Positions 1 through 9,778 are shown, numbered from the stretch's first letter. The stretch: DNA of 64,000 nt from Chloroflexota bacterium (GCA_026004015.1 BPIH01000004.1:1-64000); one strand, 5' to 3'. A program made the numbers and translations. The notes: generated by a model from the letters alone, not told the origin.

Positions 1-1
1 G

Positions 2-408
2 CGGGGCGACGTCGTCTCCGTCCAGGCCGTTCCCTTCGCCGCCGCCGACGCTCCGCCGGCCGAGGCGGATCCCCTCGCCGAGGGCGGCCTCCTCGATACC
101 GTCCTCGGGGCGGTCGGCTCGGCGGTCGGCGTCCTCGTCGCCGCTCCTCCTCCTCCTCGTCGTCTGGCGGAACCTCCGGGCCCTTCGCCGGCGGGCCGAG
201 GAGATCCAGCTGGCGGCCGCCCTCGGGGCGGGGGTGAGCGTCCGGCTCGAGGGCGCTCCCGGCCGCCGTCGCCTCCGGTGGCGGTCCGGCCCTGCCGCCG
301 GATCCGTCGGCGGCCGTCGCCGAGCGCCTCCGCCACGCCGCCGTCGATCGGCCGGAGGCCGTGGCCGGCCTCGTCGCCGGCTGGCTGACTGAGGAGTCGA
401 AGCGATGA
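2..408 (+). pseudogene. fliF: Flagellar MS-ring protein FliF, C-terminal end, frameshifted
   Basis: Only the C-terminus of FliF, the protein of the membrane-embedded MS ring, lies in the window. The opening frame reads RGDVVSVQAVPF, the conserved FliF segment before the second membrane helix. The frame then shifts near 142 into a Leu/Val-rich helix followed by a basic stretch and the family-typical RRRAEEIQL. A second shift between about 240 and 320 restores the end, which carries PEAVAGLVAGWL, the FliG-binding tail. The stop overlaps the fliG start (ATGA at 405-408). The N-terminus is off the left edge. The identity is secure from the two motifs and the position before fliG; whether the breaks are real or sequence error is not known. 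Confidence 0.72.
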
Positions 409-1419
409 CGTCAAGCCCGTCCGCCCTGCCCGGTGCCCGGAAGGCGGCCGCCCTCCTCATCGCCCTCGGTCGCGAGGCGGCGGCCCGGGTCCTCGCCCAG
501 CTCCCACCGGAGCACGTCGAGCGGCTCACCCTCGAGCTCCTCCGCACGCCGGCCCTCGACGCTGCCGCCCGGGATGCCGTCCTCGCCGAGGCCCACGACG
601 GCCTCTTCGCCGGGAGCGGTGCCGTCGCCGCCGGCGAGACCTTCGCCGTCGAGGTCGTCCGGGAGGCCTACGGCCCCGAGCGGGCGGAAGACGTCCTCAG
701 GCGGGTCCGGCAGGCCCAGATCCCGGCGCCCTTCGAGTTCCTCCGGGGCGCCGAGCCGAGCCAGGTTCGGGAGCTCCTCGCCACCGAGCACCCCCAGACC
801 ATCGCCCTCGTCCTCGCCCACCTCGACCCCCGGACGGCGGCCCGCATCCTGACCGAGCTCGACCCGCCCCTTCAGGTCGAGGTCGCCCGGCGCTTCGCCA
901 CCACCGACCAGGTCAGCCCCGAGACGGTCGCCGTCGTCGAGGCCCAGCTCCGGAGCCGGATGGCCGCCTTTGCCGCCGGCGCCTCGATGAGCGTCGGCGG
1001 CGCCCGACCGCTCGCCCACGTCCTGAATCAGGTCGATCGCTCCACGGAGAAGCAGATCCTGGGCGCCCTCGGCGAGGTCGGATCCCGCCCTCGCCGACGA
1101 GGTCCGCCGCTACATGTTCGTCTTCGAGGATGTCCTCCTCCTCGACGACCGGGCGATGCAGCGGGTCATCCGCGAGCTCGACACGAAGGACATCGCCCTC
1201 GCCCTCCGGGCGACGACCGAGGAGGTGAAGCAGAAGTTCTTCACGAACATGAGCCAGCGGGCGGCGGAGATGCTCCGCGAGGAGATGGAGCTCGCCGGGC
1301 AGGTTCGAATGAAGAACGTCGAGGAGGCGCAGGGTCGGATCGTCGACGTCATCAAGCGCCTGGAGGAGCAGGACGAGATCGTCATCAGCCGCGGCGGAGG
1401 CGACGATGTCCTCGCCTAG
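405..1419 (+). pseudogene. fliG: Flagellar motor switch protein FliG (one frameshift)
   Basis: FliG is the rotor protein that links the MS ring to the C-ring and contacts MotA. Starting at ATG 405, the N-terminal half shows FliG_N (GARKAAALLIALGREAAA) and the middle domain (LATEHPQTIALVLAHLDP). One extra base near 1081 shifts the frame; the continuation has the C-terminal domain with FEDVLLLDDRAMQRVIRE and the charged torque helix LRATTEEVKQKFFTNMSQRA. Correcting one base gives about 338 residues, the usual FliG length, with nothing missing. The end overlaps the fliH start by 14 bases. The motifs are unambiguous. The single indel could be an assembly error or a recent inactivation. Confidence 0.85.
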
Positions 1420-2171
1420 GCGGGTCCTCGTCGGGCGCTCGTGCGGTCCCCTCGGCCGGCCGCCTGAGGCCGGAGTCGCAGGGGGACGGGTCGAGGCGCC
1501 GTCGACCTCCGAACGACGGCCGGAAGCCGGGGTCGCCTCGGCCGGCTCGCCCTCCACCGGACGCCGGCGGACGGCCGCCGAGGAGCGGGCGGAGCGGGTC
1601 GCCGCGGCCCGGGGCTACGCCGACGGGCTTGCCCGGGGGCAGGCCGAGGTGGCCGCCGCCGTCGCCGCGGCCGGCGCCCTCGCCGCCGAACTGGAGCGCC
1701 TGGCTCCCCGGGACGCTGCCCGGGCGGCCGCAGCCATCGCCCGCCTCGCCCTCGTCGTCGCCGAGCGGATCCTCGGCGGAGCCCTCGCCCTCGATCCGGC
1801 CCTCCTCGTCTCGGTCATCGAGCGGGCGACCGCCGCCATCAACGGCTCGCCGTCGGCCCGGGTCATCCTCCATCCGACGGCACGCCCGATCGTCGAAGCG
1901 GCCTGGTTGGCCCGGTTCGGCACGGCCTACCTCGGCAAGCGGTGGGTCTTCGAAGCGGACCCGAGCCTGCCGCCGGCGGGCTGCCGCCTCGTCTACGAGC
2001 ACGGCTTCGTCGACGCCTCCCTCGAGGCCCAGATCGAGGAGATCGGCCGGGCCATCGAGCACGCCCTGCCGACCCTGCTCCGCGAGGTGGGAGTGGTTGG
2101 CCGCGAGCGCCGTGCCGAACCGCCTGCCGACGAGGGAGCCCCGGGCCGCGAACCGGGAGGTGGGCGAGTGA
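1406..2171 (+). CDS. fliH: Flagellar export apparatus stator FliH
   Basis: FliH binds and regulates the FliI ATPase at the cytoplasmic face of the flagellar export gate. The ATG at 1406 lies inside the fliG end, suggesting coupling. The protein has an Arg/Pro-rich, poorly conserved N-terminus. It is followed by a helical segment with the GxxxG-type pattern of FliH (AARGYADGLARGQAEV) and the C-terminal domain VVAERILGGAL, ARVILHP and CRLVYEHGFVDASLEAQ. The frame stays open to 2359, past the probable fliI start, and the expected TGA (2169-2171) is in another frame, so the exact 3' end is uncertain. Identification rests on order between fliG and fliI plus the C-terminal pattern. Confidence 0.7.
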
Positions 2172-3608
2172 GCTCCTCGACGGCCCGCGCCGCCCTTGCC
2201 CCGGTCGGTCTCGACCTCGCCGCCGATCCGCGACCGGCCTCGACGGCGGATCGCTGGAGCGAGGGGGTGCGGACTCGACGTCCGCCACCTCGCCCTCGTC
2301 GAGCGCCTCGAGCGCCTCGTCCGGAGCCAGCCGACCTTCGTCTCCTTCGGGGGCCGTGACCCGGGTCGTCGGCAGCACCATCGAGGCCGCCGGCCTCCTC
2401 GTCCAGATCGGCTCCATCTGCTGGGTCGAGGCGGCGCCGGCCGGGCTCGTCAGCGCCGAGGTCGTCGGCTTCCGCGACGGGCGGATCACCCTCGTCCCCT
2501 TCGGCGACGTCGTCGGCGTTCGGCCGGGCTCGCGGGTCCGGCTCCGCGAGGACCAGTTCCGCGTCCCCGTCGGCCCGCGGGTCCTCGGCCGGGTCCTCGA
2601 CGGCTTCGGGCGACCCCTCGACGGGCGGGGCCCCCTCGGGGCTCCGACCCGCGTCATCGGCGGAACGGCGCCGCACCCGCTCACCCGGGCCCGGATCGAG
2701 ACGCCCGCTCTCGACGGGCGTCCGGGCCATCGACGGCTGCCTCACCGCCGGCAAGGGCCAGCGGCTCGGGATCTTCGCCGGTTCGGGGTCGGCAAGTCGA
2801 CGCTCCTGTCGATGATCGCCCGGAACTCGCGCCGCCTCGGTCAACGTCATCGCCCTCATCGGCGAGCGGGGTCGCGAGGTCCAGGAGTTCATCGACCACC
2901 AGCTCGGTCCCGACGGGCTCGCCCGCTCCGTCGTCGTCGTCGCCACCTCCGATCAGCCGGCCCTCCTCCGCGTCAAGGCGGCCGAGGTCGCCACGGCCAT
3001 CGCCGAGTCCTTCCGCGACGACGGCGAGGACGTCCTCCTCGTCATGGATTCCGTCACCAGGCTGGCCATGGCCCAGCGAGAGATCGCCCTCGGGGCCGGC
3101 GAGCCCCCCGCCCTCCGCGGCTATCCGCCCTCGGTCTTCGCCTATCTCGCCCGGATCCTCGAGCGGGCCGGCAACACCGACCGGGGGACCATCACCGGCT
3201 TCTACACCGTCCTCGTCGAGGGCGACGACCTCTCCGAGCCCGTCGCCGACAGCGTCCGCTCGATCCTCGACGGCCACATCGTCCTCTCGCGGCTCCTGGC
3301 CGAGCGGAACCACTACCCGGCCATCGACGTCCTCGCCTCCGTCTCGCGGGTCATGCCGGCGGTCACCGGCGAGCGCCACCGCCGCCTCGCCGCGGCCCTT
3401 CGGGCTGCCCTCGCCGTCTACGAGGAGTCGCGCGACCTCATCGAGGTCGGCGCCTACGCCGCCGGCTCGAACCCCGATGTCGACCGGGCCATCGCGCTCC
3501 GCCCGGCCATCCTCGCCTTCCTCCAGCAGCGCCCCGAACGAGCCCTCGGATCTCGCCGACGGCCGTCGCCGGCCTCGAGGCCACCGGCGTCCTGGAGGTC
3601 GCGGATGA
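2168..3608 (+). pseudogene. fliI: Flagellum-specific ATPase FliI (several frameshifts)
   Basis: FliI is the hexameric ATPase that energises flagellar type III export and is related to the F1 beta subunit. All expected blocks are visible, but in changing frames: FGDVVGVRPGSRV (N-terminal domain), Walker A GVGKSTLLSM near 2790, [15 protein letters not shown], Walker [21 protein letters not shown] near 3040, [20 protein letters not shown], and the family-typical [11 protein letters not shown] near 3465. Frame changes occur near 2345, 2705, 2785, 2830 and at least twice after 3540. Only indels are obvious; catalytic motifs are intact. A GTG at 2168 overlapping TGA is the likely start. The gene cannot make a full protein as sequenced. 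Confidence 0.8.
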
Positions 3609-4104
3609 GCGCGGTGCGATCCGCGACCGCGAGCGCCGCGACGGGCGACCGCCTCGCCGTCGTCCTCCGCCTCCGTCGCCTCGACGAGGACCGCGCCCGG
3701 CTCGGCCCTCGCCGCGGCCCTGGCCGCGAAGCGGACGCCCGGGAGCGCTTCGTCCGCGCTCCGGCTCGAGCATGAACGGCCTGTGCTGCGGACGCTCGCG
3801 CGCTCCTCGGGAGCCGTCGGCGACGCGGCGACCCTCGCCGGAGCGGCGGCGGACGTCGAGGTCGCCGAGCGGCGGCGGCGGCCGGCCGCCGACGAGCTGG
3901 CGGCGGCCCGGCCGGGCCGTCGAGGAGGCGCGGGCGCCGCTCGCCCTGGCCACCCGGCGACGGGAAGCCGTCGAGCGGCTCCGCCAGCGCCGGCTCGCCG
4001 AGCGCGGCGCGACGTGGAGCGCCGGACTCGAGCGGGAGCTCGACCGAGATCGCCCTCGTCCGGCATGCCCGGGCGCTCGCCGAGGCCCGGGCTGAGGTCG
4101 GCCG
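3605..4104 (+). pseudogene. fliJ: FliJ-like flagellar export chaperone (frameshifted)
   Basis: This begins at an ATG overlapping the fliI stop (ATGA at 3605-3608), the place occupied by fliJ in most flagellar operons. Read across two or three frame changes it gives a roughly 165-residue, highly charged, all-helical protein rich in Arg, Glu and Ala. It has an early [13 protein letters not shown] stretch and a late segment [21 protein letters not shown], as expected for the antiparallel coiled coil of FliJ, the central stalk-like partner of the FliI ring. FliJ is weakly conserved, so the assignment relies on position, size and coiled-coil character. The stop codon is not clear because of the breaks. 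Confidence 0.55.
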
Positions 4105-4795
4105 ATGCGCGACACCGTTCGTCGCCGTCGCCGCCCGGGTCCGGGAGCTCGAGCGCTCCTCGAGCGCCGCGCTCGTCCCGCAGCCGCGGTGGCTCCGTCG
4201 CTGGTCTCGCCACGCCGGCCGCCGGCGGCTCGGTGGCCGGGACGCGCCGTGGCCTCCGGTCCGGGACGCCGGCGCCCCGCCTGGACGGCGCCCTTCGCAC
4301 GCGATCCTCCGGTCGGCCTGGCCGGCCGCGAGCCGACTGGCCCTGGCCGTGGCCGCGGCCCCTCGGAGGACGTCCGGTCGTCGAGCCCGTCCCGGCGGGC
4401 GGATCAGCCAGCCCTTCACCCTCGGCTCGGCCTCGAGCGCGTCGGGCGAAGGCCACGACGGTCTCGACATCGCCGCTCCCCTGGGAACGCCGGTCCGGGC
4501 CATGGCCGGCGGGCGTCGTTCGCTTCGCCGGGCGGCATCCCGACGGCGCGGTCGTCGTCCGGTCGAGCACGCCGACGGCAGCCAGTCCTGGTACGCGCCA
4601 CCTCGACCCGGCCTGCGCGGTCGGGTCGGCGACCGGGTGCGGCCGGTCAGGCCGTCGGGCGGATCGGCCTGACCGGCCGGACGACCGGGCCCCACCTCCA
4701 CCTGGAGATCTGTGGTCGGCGGGCGGCCCGTCGACCCCGAGCCGATCCTCCGCAGCGGGCCGCCTGCCCGGGCGCCTCGGCACGCGGCCGACTCC
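4105..4795 (+). pseudogene. M23 (LytM-type) peptidoglycan peptidase, frameshifted
   Basis: Several frame segments together spell an M23 zinc endopeptidase: [11 protein letters not shown], then [19 protein letters not shown] (first zinc His and Asp), SQSWYA and HLDPACAV in adjoining frames, and [13 protein letters not shown] (catalytic HLHLE). M23 enzymes cut peptide cross-links in peptidoglycan. In a flagellar operon this would help open the wall for the rod, as inferred from position. The ATG at 4105 is the first plausible start; the N-terminal 80 residues are Arg/Pro-rich and unassigned. Frame changes occur near 4505, 4565, 4600 and 4640. It may be one polypeptide with the transglycosylase domain that follows, since no clear stop/start separates them. 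Confidence 0.62.
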
Positions 4796-5235
4796 GCGCG
4801 CCGCCCTCCGCCGCTTCGAGGCCGTCGCGTCGACCATCCCCTACGCCGCCGAGATCCGCGCCGCGGCCGTGCGAGGCCGGGATCGACCCGCTCCTCCTGG
4901 CGGCCCTCGTCCGGACCGAATCGGGCTTCCGGCCCAGGCCGTGTCCCGGGCCGGGGCGATGGGCCTCACCCAGCTCATGCCGGCGACGGCCCGGAGCCTC
5001 GGCGTCGCCGATCCCTTCGATCCGGCGTCGAACCTGGACGGTGGGGCCCGCTATCTCGCCGGCAACCTCCGGATCTTCGGCCGGGTCGACCTCGCCCTGG
5101 CCGCCTACCAGGCGGGGAAGGCGGCGGTCCGGCGAGCCGGCGGGAGTGCCCGATTCGCCCGGTTACCCAGACCTACGTCGCCCGGGTTCTCGAGACCTGG
5201 GCCGGCTACCTCACGGCAGCGGAGGGCGGGCATGA
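4796..5235 (+). pseudogene. Lytic transglycosylase (SLT domain), frameshifted
   Basis: This is a soluble lytic transglycosylase-type domain. The segments are [19 protein letters not shown] (catalytic Glu in the RTESGF context), [21 protein letters not shown] (the diagnostic GLTQLMP block), [17 protein letters not shown] and [13 protein letters not shown], where most relatives have AAYNAG. Such enzymes cleave the glycan strand and are often found as rod-cap or FlgJ-like partners of flagella. Frame changes near 4865, 4935 and 5150 break it. The C-terminal end overlaps the flgB start region. It could be the C-terminal half of a bifunctional M23-SLT wall hydrolase. Confidence 0.65.
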
Positions 5236-5690
5236 GGCTCTCGGATCGCAACCGGCCGCATCCTCTGCCGGCGCCCTCGACGGGCTGGCGGCCCGGCAGG
5301 CGGCCATCGCCTCGAACCTGGCGAACGTCGACACGCCCGGCTATCGGCCCCTCGTCGTCGACTTCGAGACCCGCTCCGGGCCGAGCTCGAGCGGCTGCCG
5401 CGGCGCGGCGTCCCGCTCGCCCTCGCCCCGCCGACCCTGGGTCCCTCGGCCGCTCGGGCCGGCCCGGAGCGACCCCCGCCACCTGGCCGGCGTGCCCGGT
5501 CGGCCGCGAACCAGCGGCCGCTCCTCGGCCCCGGCGCGTCGAGGCCGGCCGGAACGACACCAACGCCGTCGACCTCGAGGCCGAGGTGACGGCCCTCGCC
5601 GAGACCCAGCTCCGCTACGCCGCCGTGTCGCGGCTCATCAGTCTCCGTCTCGGGATGCTCCGGGACGTCGTCGGAGGACGCTGCGATGCA
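5232..5690 (+). pseudogene. flgB: Flagellar proximal rod protein FlgB (frameshifted)
   Basis: The ATG at 5232 gives MRLSD; the next frame continues with [19 protein letters not shown] and DTPGYRP, the rod/hook N-terminal signature. A third segment (about 5570-5680) carries [20 protein letters not shown], the C-terminal motif specific for FlgB. FlgB is the rod subunit nearest the MS ring. Two frame changes separate the blocks. Normally flgB heads a flgB-flgC-fliE-fliF cluster; here it lies downstream of the wall hydrolases and is followed directly by a fliK-like gene, with no flgC or fliE recognisable. Confidence 0.72.
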
Positions 5691-7413
5691 GATCCTCTCT
5701 TCCTCGATGGAACCCGCGGGCTCCTCACCGACCCGCGCACCGTGGCCGAGCCGGGACCGAGTCCCGGCCGAGCCGCACGCGGCCGATCGGGACCGTCTCG
5801 GTCGGTTGGCGCCGACGACGCTGCGTCCGACGCCGCCCCAGGGACCGCGTCGTGCGGCCGAGCTGGCACCGGTCGAGCACGACGCCCGTGGCCGATGCGC
5901 CGGCCAGGGTCGCGCCGACGGCGGCCCCGTCCGGCCGCGGCCGGAGCGAGCCCGACGGGCACCGCGCCATCGTCGGGCCGCCCCGACTCCTGCGGAGGTC
6001 GGGCTGTTGGCCCTCCCCGGGGTCGGCACCTCGGGCTGCGACCGGCGTCCCCGCGCCATCGTCCCGGTCGAGGGAGGACAGCCCGCCCGGGGCGGTGCGT
6101 CCCGGCCGGCTCCCGGCCGGCGGCCCGACCTGGCCGATGCCCCGGACGCGCACCGCGCGCCGACGCGGCGTCTGGCAGCGGCCGACTGGTCGCCGCAGTC
6201 GGACGCGTCCCGGGCTGTCGCCGCCTGGCTCGCCGCGCTCATCGCCGAAAGCGTGCCTGATCGGCCGCCGTCTCGGGGCGCCTGCCGTCGAGCCCGCGGG
6301 CTCGGGCGGTCTCGCCGGCGTCGAGCCCGCCCCGGACAACGGCCCGCCGCAGCCGCCGGACGTGGGCGTGCGAGCCCGCATCTGGCGACCCGCTCGGGCT
6401 CGGTGGAGATCCCTCGGGTCCGAGCCCGCCGCCGGTGCGCGCGGCGGCCGCGCCGGCCGGTGTCGACCCCGCCGACAGCCGTCGTCAGTCCCCGCCCTCC
6501 CGACCGCGGCCCGCGGCCGCGGCCAGCGGCCGAGCGGGGTCGCCGGGCCGTCGGAGGATCCGCCGGCCGCACCTCGGGTTCCCTGGCGCCGGGACCCGCC
6601 GTCGCCCGTCGGCCTGCCGGGATCCGTGGCCGGGCCCCGCCGACGCGGCACCGGCCGCCGGCTCGCAACCGACCGGAGTCGCGGACAGCGTCGGCGCTCC
6701 GCCTCGATCCCTCGGCTGTGCCGCAGCCGTCGCTCCCCGAATCGCCGGCGCTGCTCCACGCCCCATCGCCTTCGGCGCGGTCCGGACGGCGACGCCGCCA
6801 GCCGCAGCGGCGCCCGCCGGTCGCCGACCGGATGCCGACCGACTGCTCGCAGCGGTCGCCGAGCGGATCCGGCTCGCCGATTCGCGACCGACTGCCGGCC
6901 CTCGAGGCGACCTTCCACGACCCGACCCTGGGTTCGGTCCGCCTGGCCGTCCGCGGCCTCCCTGACGGTCCCATCGAAGCCGTCGTCGTGGTCGCGACCG
7001 AAGCTGCCGCTCGCGGACTCGAACGGGCGGCCCGCGAGGCCGACCGGCGCTCGGCAGACCCTCTTGGGATCGAGCTCCGGATCCGGGTCGAACCTGCCTC
7101 ATCGGCCCCGGTCACGGCAGACGCTCGCCCGGAGCACCGCGCGCCGGGCCACGCTGGCGTGCACGACGGGTTGGGCCAAGGGGGACCCTCAGGCGACCAA
7201 ACCTCCGCCCGACGAGATCCGGCCGGCGCCGACGCCGGCCTCGGCGCGGACGATGGCGGGCGACAAGGCGACCCATCGACGCCGGAGGGGCCCGTCGGCC
7301 CCTCGGGGAGCGCCCGTCGCGGGCGGTCGACCGGTCCGACGACGGCCCCGCTGGCGGGCCCGAGTCGCGGCTCCGTGGCGGCTCGGAGCGGCGGCATCGA
7401 CATCCGTCTCTGA
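5686..7413 (+). CDS. Putative flagellar hook-length control protein FliK
   Basis: A 575-residue open frame starts at ATG 5686. The first 400 residues are dominated by Arg, Pro, Ala, Gly and Ser with no recognisable domain. Around residues 405-470 there is a more ordered segment, with [19 protein letters not shown] and [18 protein letters not shown], resembling the FliK C-terminal domain that contacts FlhB and acts as the export switch. A Gly/Asp/Pro-rich tail follows. The position immediately before flgD and flgE fits FliK, as in Bacillus (fliK-flgD-flgE). Given the indels upstream, part of the low-complexity N-terminus may be out of the true frame. Moderate confidence only. Confidence 0.5.
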   Translation: MQILSSSMEPAGSSPTRAPWPSRDRVPAEPHAADRDRLGRLAPTTLRPTPPQGPRRAAELAPVEHDARGRCAGQGRADGGPVRPRPERARRAPRHRRAAPTPAEVGLLALPGVGTSGCDRRPRAIVPVEGGQPARGGASRPAPGRRPDLADAPDAHRAPTRRLAAADWSPQSDASRAVAAWLAALIAESVPDRPPSRGACRRARGLGRSRRRRARPGQRPAAAAGRGRASPHLATRSGSVEIPRVRARRRCARRPRRPVSTPPTAVVSPRPPDRGPRPRPAAERGRRAVGGSAGRTSGSLAPGPAVARRPAGIRGRAPPTRHRPPARNRPESRTASALRLDPSAVPQPSLPESPALLHAPSPSARSGRRRRQPQRRPPVADRMPTDCSQRSPSGSGSPIRDRLPALEATFHDPTLGSVRLAVRGLPDGPIEAVVVVATEAAARGLERAAREADRRSADPLGIELRIRVEPASSAPVTADARPEHRAPGHAGVHDGLGQGGPSGDQTSARRDPAGADAGLGADDGGRQGDPSTPEGPVGPSGSARRGRSTGPTTAPLAGPSRGSVAARSGGIDIRL

Positions 7414-7426
7414 AGGAGGGGCAGCC

Positions 7427-7909
7427 ATGGCCATCGACCCTCGGATCCTCGCCGCATCGAGCGGCCTCCTCGGCGATCCGATCCTCGGTTCCGGCTTCGG
7501 CCTCGGGGCGTCCAGGATCGACCGGGGCAGCGACACGAGCGACGTCTTCGGCCTGGGGCGTGACGACTTCTTCAAGCTCTTCCTCGCCCAGCTCCGGAAC
7601 CAGGACCCGACGAAGCCCCTCGAGGACCGGGACTTCGTCACCCAGCTGGCGCAGTTCAGCCTCATCGACACGATGCAGGAGGTGAAGCGGGTCCTCACCG
7701 CCGGCTCACTGGCTCAGGCGGCGGCCCTCATCGGCCGCTCCGTCGTCGCCACGACCGACGACGGCCAGCGGGTCGACGGGGTCGTCGACCACGTCGTCCA
7801 GAGCGAGGGCTCGATCGCCCTCGTCGTCAACGGACTCCTCGTTCGACCGGAGGCCGTCACGAGCGTGACGGATCCGGGGCCGGGGACCGCTACCCCCGCG
7901 TCGACCTAG
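7427..7909 (+). CDS. flgD: Flagellar hook capping protein FlgD
   Basis: FlgD caps the growing hook and guides FlgE assembly, then is replaced. The 160-residue protein contains the defining FlgD block at about residues 42-80: GRDDFFKLFLAQLRNQDPTK, PLEDRDFVTQLAQFSLIDTM. A short beta-rich stretch after AALIGRSVVATTDDGQRVDG follows. It lacks the long FlgD Ig/tudor domains of E. coli and matches the short Firmicutes-type form. ATG 7427 follows a strong Shine-Dalgarno (GAAGGAGGGGC). It is intact, in contrast to the genes upstream, and starts 14 bases after the fliK-like stop. Confidence 0.93.
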   Translation: MAIDPRILAASSGLLGDPILGSGFGLGASRIDRGSDTSDVFGLGRDDFFKLFLAQLRNQDPTKPLEDRDFVTQLAQFSLIDTMQEVKRVLTAGSLAQAAALIGRSVVATTDDGQRVDGVVDHVVQSEGSIALVVNGLLVRPEAVTSVTDPGPGTATPAST

Positions 7910-7916
7910 GAAGGAG

Positions 7917-8357
7917 GTGATCGCGACGCCCATCGATCGAATCGGCGGCCCGAACGGCCCGTCACCTCGTTCGCTCGAGGGTCCGCCCGACTCGGCGACC
8001 GAAGCCGGGACTCGGCTTGGTCGCCCGGGCTCCGCGGATCCGGCACCGTCGGATCCGGCGCCGTCGACGTCGTTCGCGGCTGCCCTCGCGGCCGAAGCCA
8101 GCGGCACCCTTCGCTGGTCGGCCCACGCCCAGCGGCGAGTCGAAGCCCGCGGGGTCGCCCTCGACGCCGAGCGCCTCGGCCGCCTCGAGCGCGCCGTCGA
8201 GGTCGCCTCGGCGCGGGGCGCCCGCTCGTCGGTCGTGTGGCTCGATCGGGTCGCCTACGTCGTCCACGTCCCCACGGCGACGGTCGTCACGGCCGTCGCC
8301 CCGAACTCCGGAAAGGAGGCGGTCTTCACGAACATCGACAGCGTCGTCATCGCCTGA
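7917..8357 (+). CDS. Flagellar operon protein, TIGR02530-like; start codon unclear
   Basis: This small protein of about 146 residues lies between flgD and flgE, where Firmicutes-type operons carry the TIGR02530 family of unknown function. The family core is recognisable: LRWSAHAQRRVEARG, then AVEVASARGARSSVVWLDRV and AYVVHVPTATVVTAV. The first 60 residues are Pro/Ser-rich. The nominal GTG start at 7917 lies inside AAGGAGGTGATC (7911-7922), a near-perfect complement of the 16S rRNA 3' end. Normal spacing would put the start near 7923-7929, where the in-frame codons are GCG, ACG and CCC. Either an ACG codon is used, the start lies elsewhere, or a base is missing. Confidence 0.72.
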   Translation: MIATPIDRIGGPNGPSPRSLEGPPDSATEAGTRLGRPGSADPAPSDPAPSTSFAAALAAEASGTLRWSAHAQRRVEARGVALDAERLGRLERAVEVASARGARSSVVWLDRVAYVVHVPTATVVTAVAPNSGKEAVFTNIDSVVIA

Positions 8358-8536
8358 GCGACCGCCGCCCGGTGGATGCTCCGCATCAGCCGCCGGCCGT
8401 GTCGGGACCGCCCGGGCGGTCACCCATCACCAGGACCCGGAGCTCGCCGGACCTCGCGACGGGGGCGACCCGGGTCGGGCAGCGGCCCTGCCCGCCGACC
8501 AACACAACCAGCTACCACCTCGGAGGTCAGCAACCG

Positions 8537-9766
8537 ATGCTTCGATCCATGTTCTCGGCCATCAGCGGCCTGCGGAGTCACCAGGTCATGATGGACGTCA
8601 TCGGCAACAACATCGCCAACGTCAACACCGTCGGCTTCAAGGCCGGGCGGGTGAGCTTCCAGGACATCCTCTCGCAGACCGTCCGCGGCGGCGCCACTCC
8701 GAACGGTGACCTCGGCTCGATCAACCCGGCCCAGGTCGGCCTCGGGGTGACCGTTGCCGGGATCGACGTCCTCCACACCCAGGGCAATCTCCAGTCGACG
8801 GGGCGGCTGACCGACCTCGCCATTCAGGGTGACGGCTTTTTCGTCATGTCGAACGGACCGCTCACGTACTTCACCCGGGACGGTGCCTTCGACATCGGCC
8901 TCGACGGCTCCCTCGTCAACCCCGCCTCGGGGCTGCGGGTCATGGGTTGGCAGGCCGACAACGCCGGCGTCGTCGATACGACGGCACCGGTCGGCCCGCT
9001 CACGATCCCCCTCGGGCGGCGGACGACGGCCCTTGCCTCCTCGGATGCGGTCATGCAGGGCAACCTCGATGCCCGAGCCGCGCTCGGCGACACGGTCTCG
9101 ACGACCCTGAGCGTCTTCGACTCCCTCGGGACGCGGCACGCGGTCAAGATCACCTTCACGAAGACGGCCGACAACGAGTGGAGCTGGAGCGCGACCGCCG
9201 ACCCGTCCGACCCCGATGCGTCGACGACGAGCGGCGGGACGATCACCTTCACCTCCGAGGGCCAGTTCTCGAGCGTCGATACGACGACCCTCTCGATCAG
9301 CCTCTCGAACGGGGCCACGTCGCCCCTCGACGTCGACCTCGACTTCAGCCGGATGAACCAGTACGCCGGCGCCAGCCAGGTCTCGGGGGTCGCCGACGGG
9401 TTCAGTTCCGGCACCCTCGTCACCTTCTCGATCGGCTCGGGCGGCGAGATCACCGGCGTCTTCTCCAACGGCCAGACGCAGGTCCTCGGCCAGATCGCCC
9501 TCGCCACCTTCACGAATCCCGGCGGCCTCCTGCGGGCCGGTCAGAACCTCTTCCAGGCCTCGTCGGCTTCCGGTGACCCGCTCATCGGCGTTCCCGGGAC
9601 CGGCGGCAGCGGGACGGTGACGACCGGCGCTCTCGAGATGTCGAACGTCGACCTGGCGACGCAGTTCACGGGGATGATCACCGCCCAGCGCGGCTTCCAG
9701 GCGAACGGCCGGGTCATCACGACCTCCGACGAGATGCTCCAGGAGCTCGTCAACCTGAAGCGCTAG
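8537..9766 (+). CDS. flgE: Flagellar hook protein FlgE
   Basis: FlgE (409 residues) builds the flagellar hook. The N-terminus, MLRSMFSAISGLRSHQ then MDVIGNNIANVNTVGFK, is the rod/hook signature. TDLAIQGDGFFVM near residue 95 and LFQASSASGDP plus the C-terminal LATQFTGMITAQRGFQANGR and TSDEMLQELVNL are typical of FlgE. Length fits a mid-sized hook protein. ATG 8537 has GGAGG 12 bases upstream. The gene is intact and ends the flagellar run; a long hairpin follows. The middle domain is rich in Thr, Ser and Asp. Confidence 0.95.
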   Translation: MLRSMFSAISGLRSHQVMMDVIGNNIANVNTVGFKAGRVSFQDILSQTVRGGATPNGDLGSINPAQVGLGVTVAGIDVLHTQGNLQSTGRLTDLAIQGDGFFVMSNGPLTYFTRDGAFDIGLDGSLVNPASGLRVMGWQADNAGVVDTTAPVGPLTIPLGRRTTALASSDAVMQGNLDARAALGDTVSTTLSVFDSLGTRHAVKITFTKTADNEWSWSATADPSDPDASTTSGGTITFTSEGQFSSVDTTTLSISLSNGATSPLDVDLDFSRMNQYAGASQVSGVADGFSSGTLVTFSIGSGGEITGVFSNGQTQVLGQIALATFTNPGGLLRAGQNLFQASSASGDPLIGVPGTGGSGTVTTGALEMSNVDLATQFTGMITAQRGFQANGRVITTSDEMLQELVNLKR

Positions 9767-9778
9767 CCACGAGCGAGC

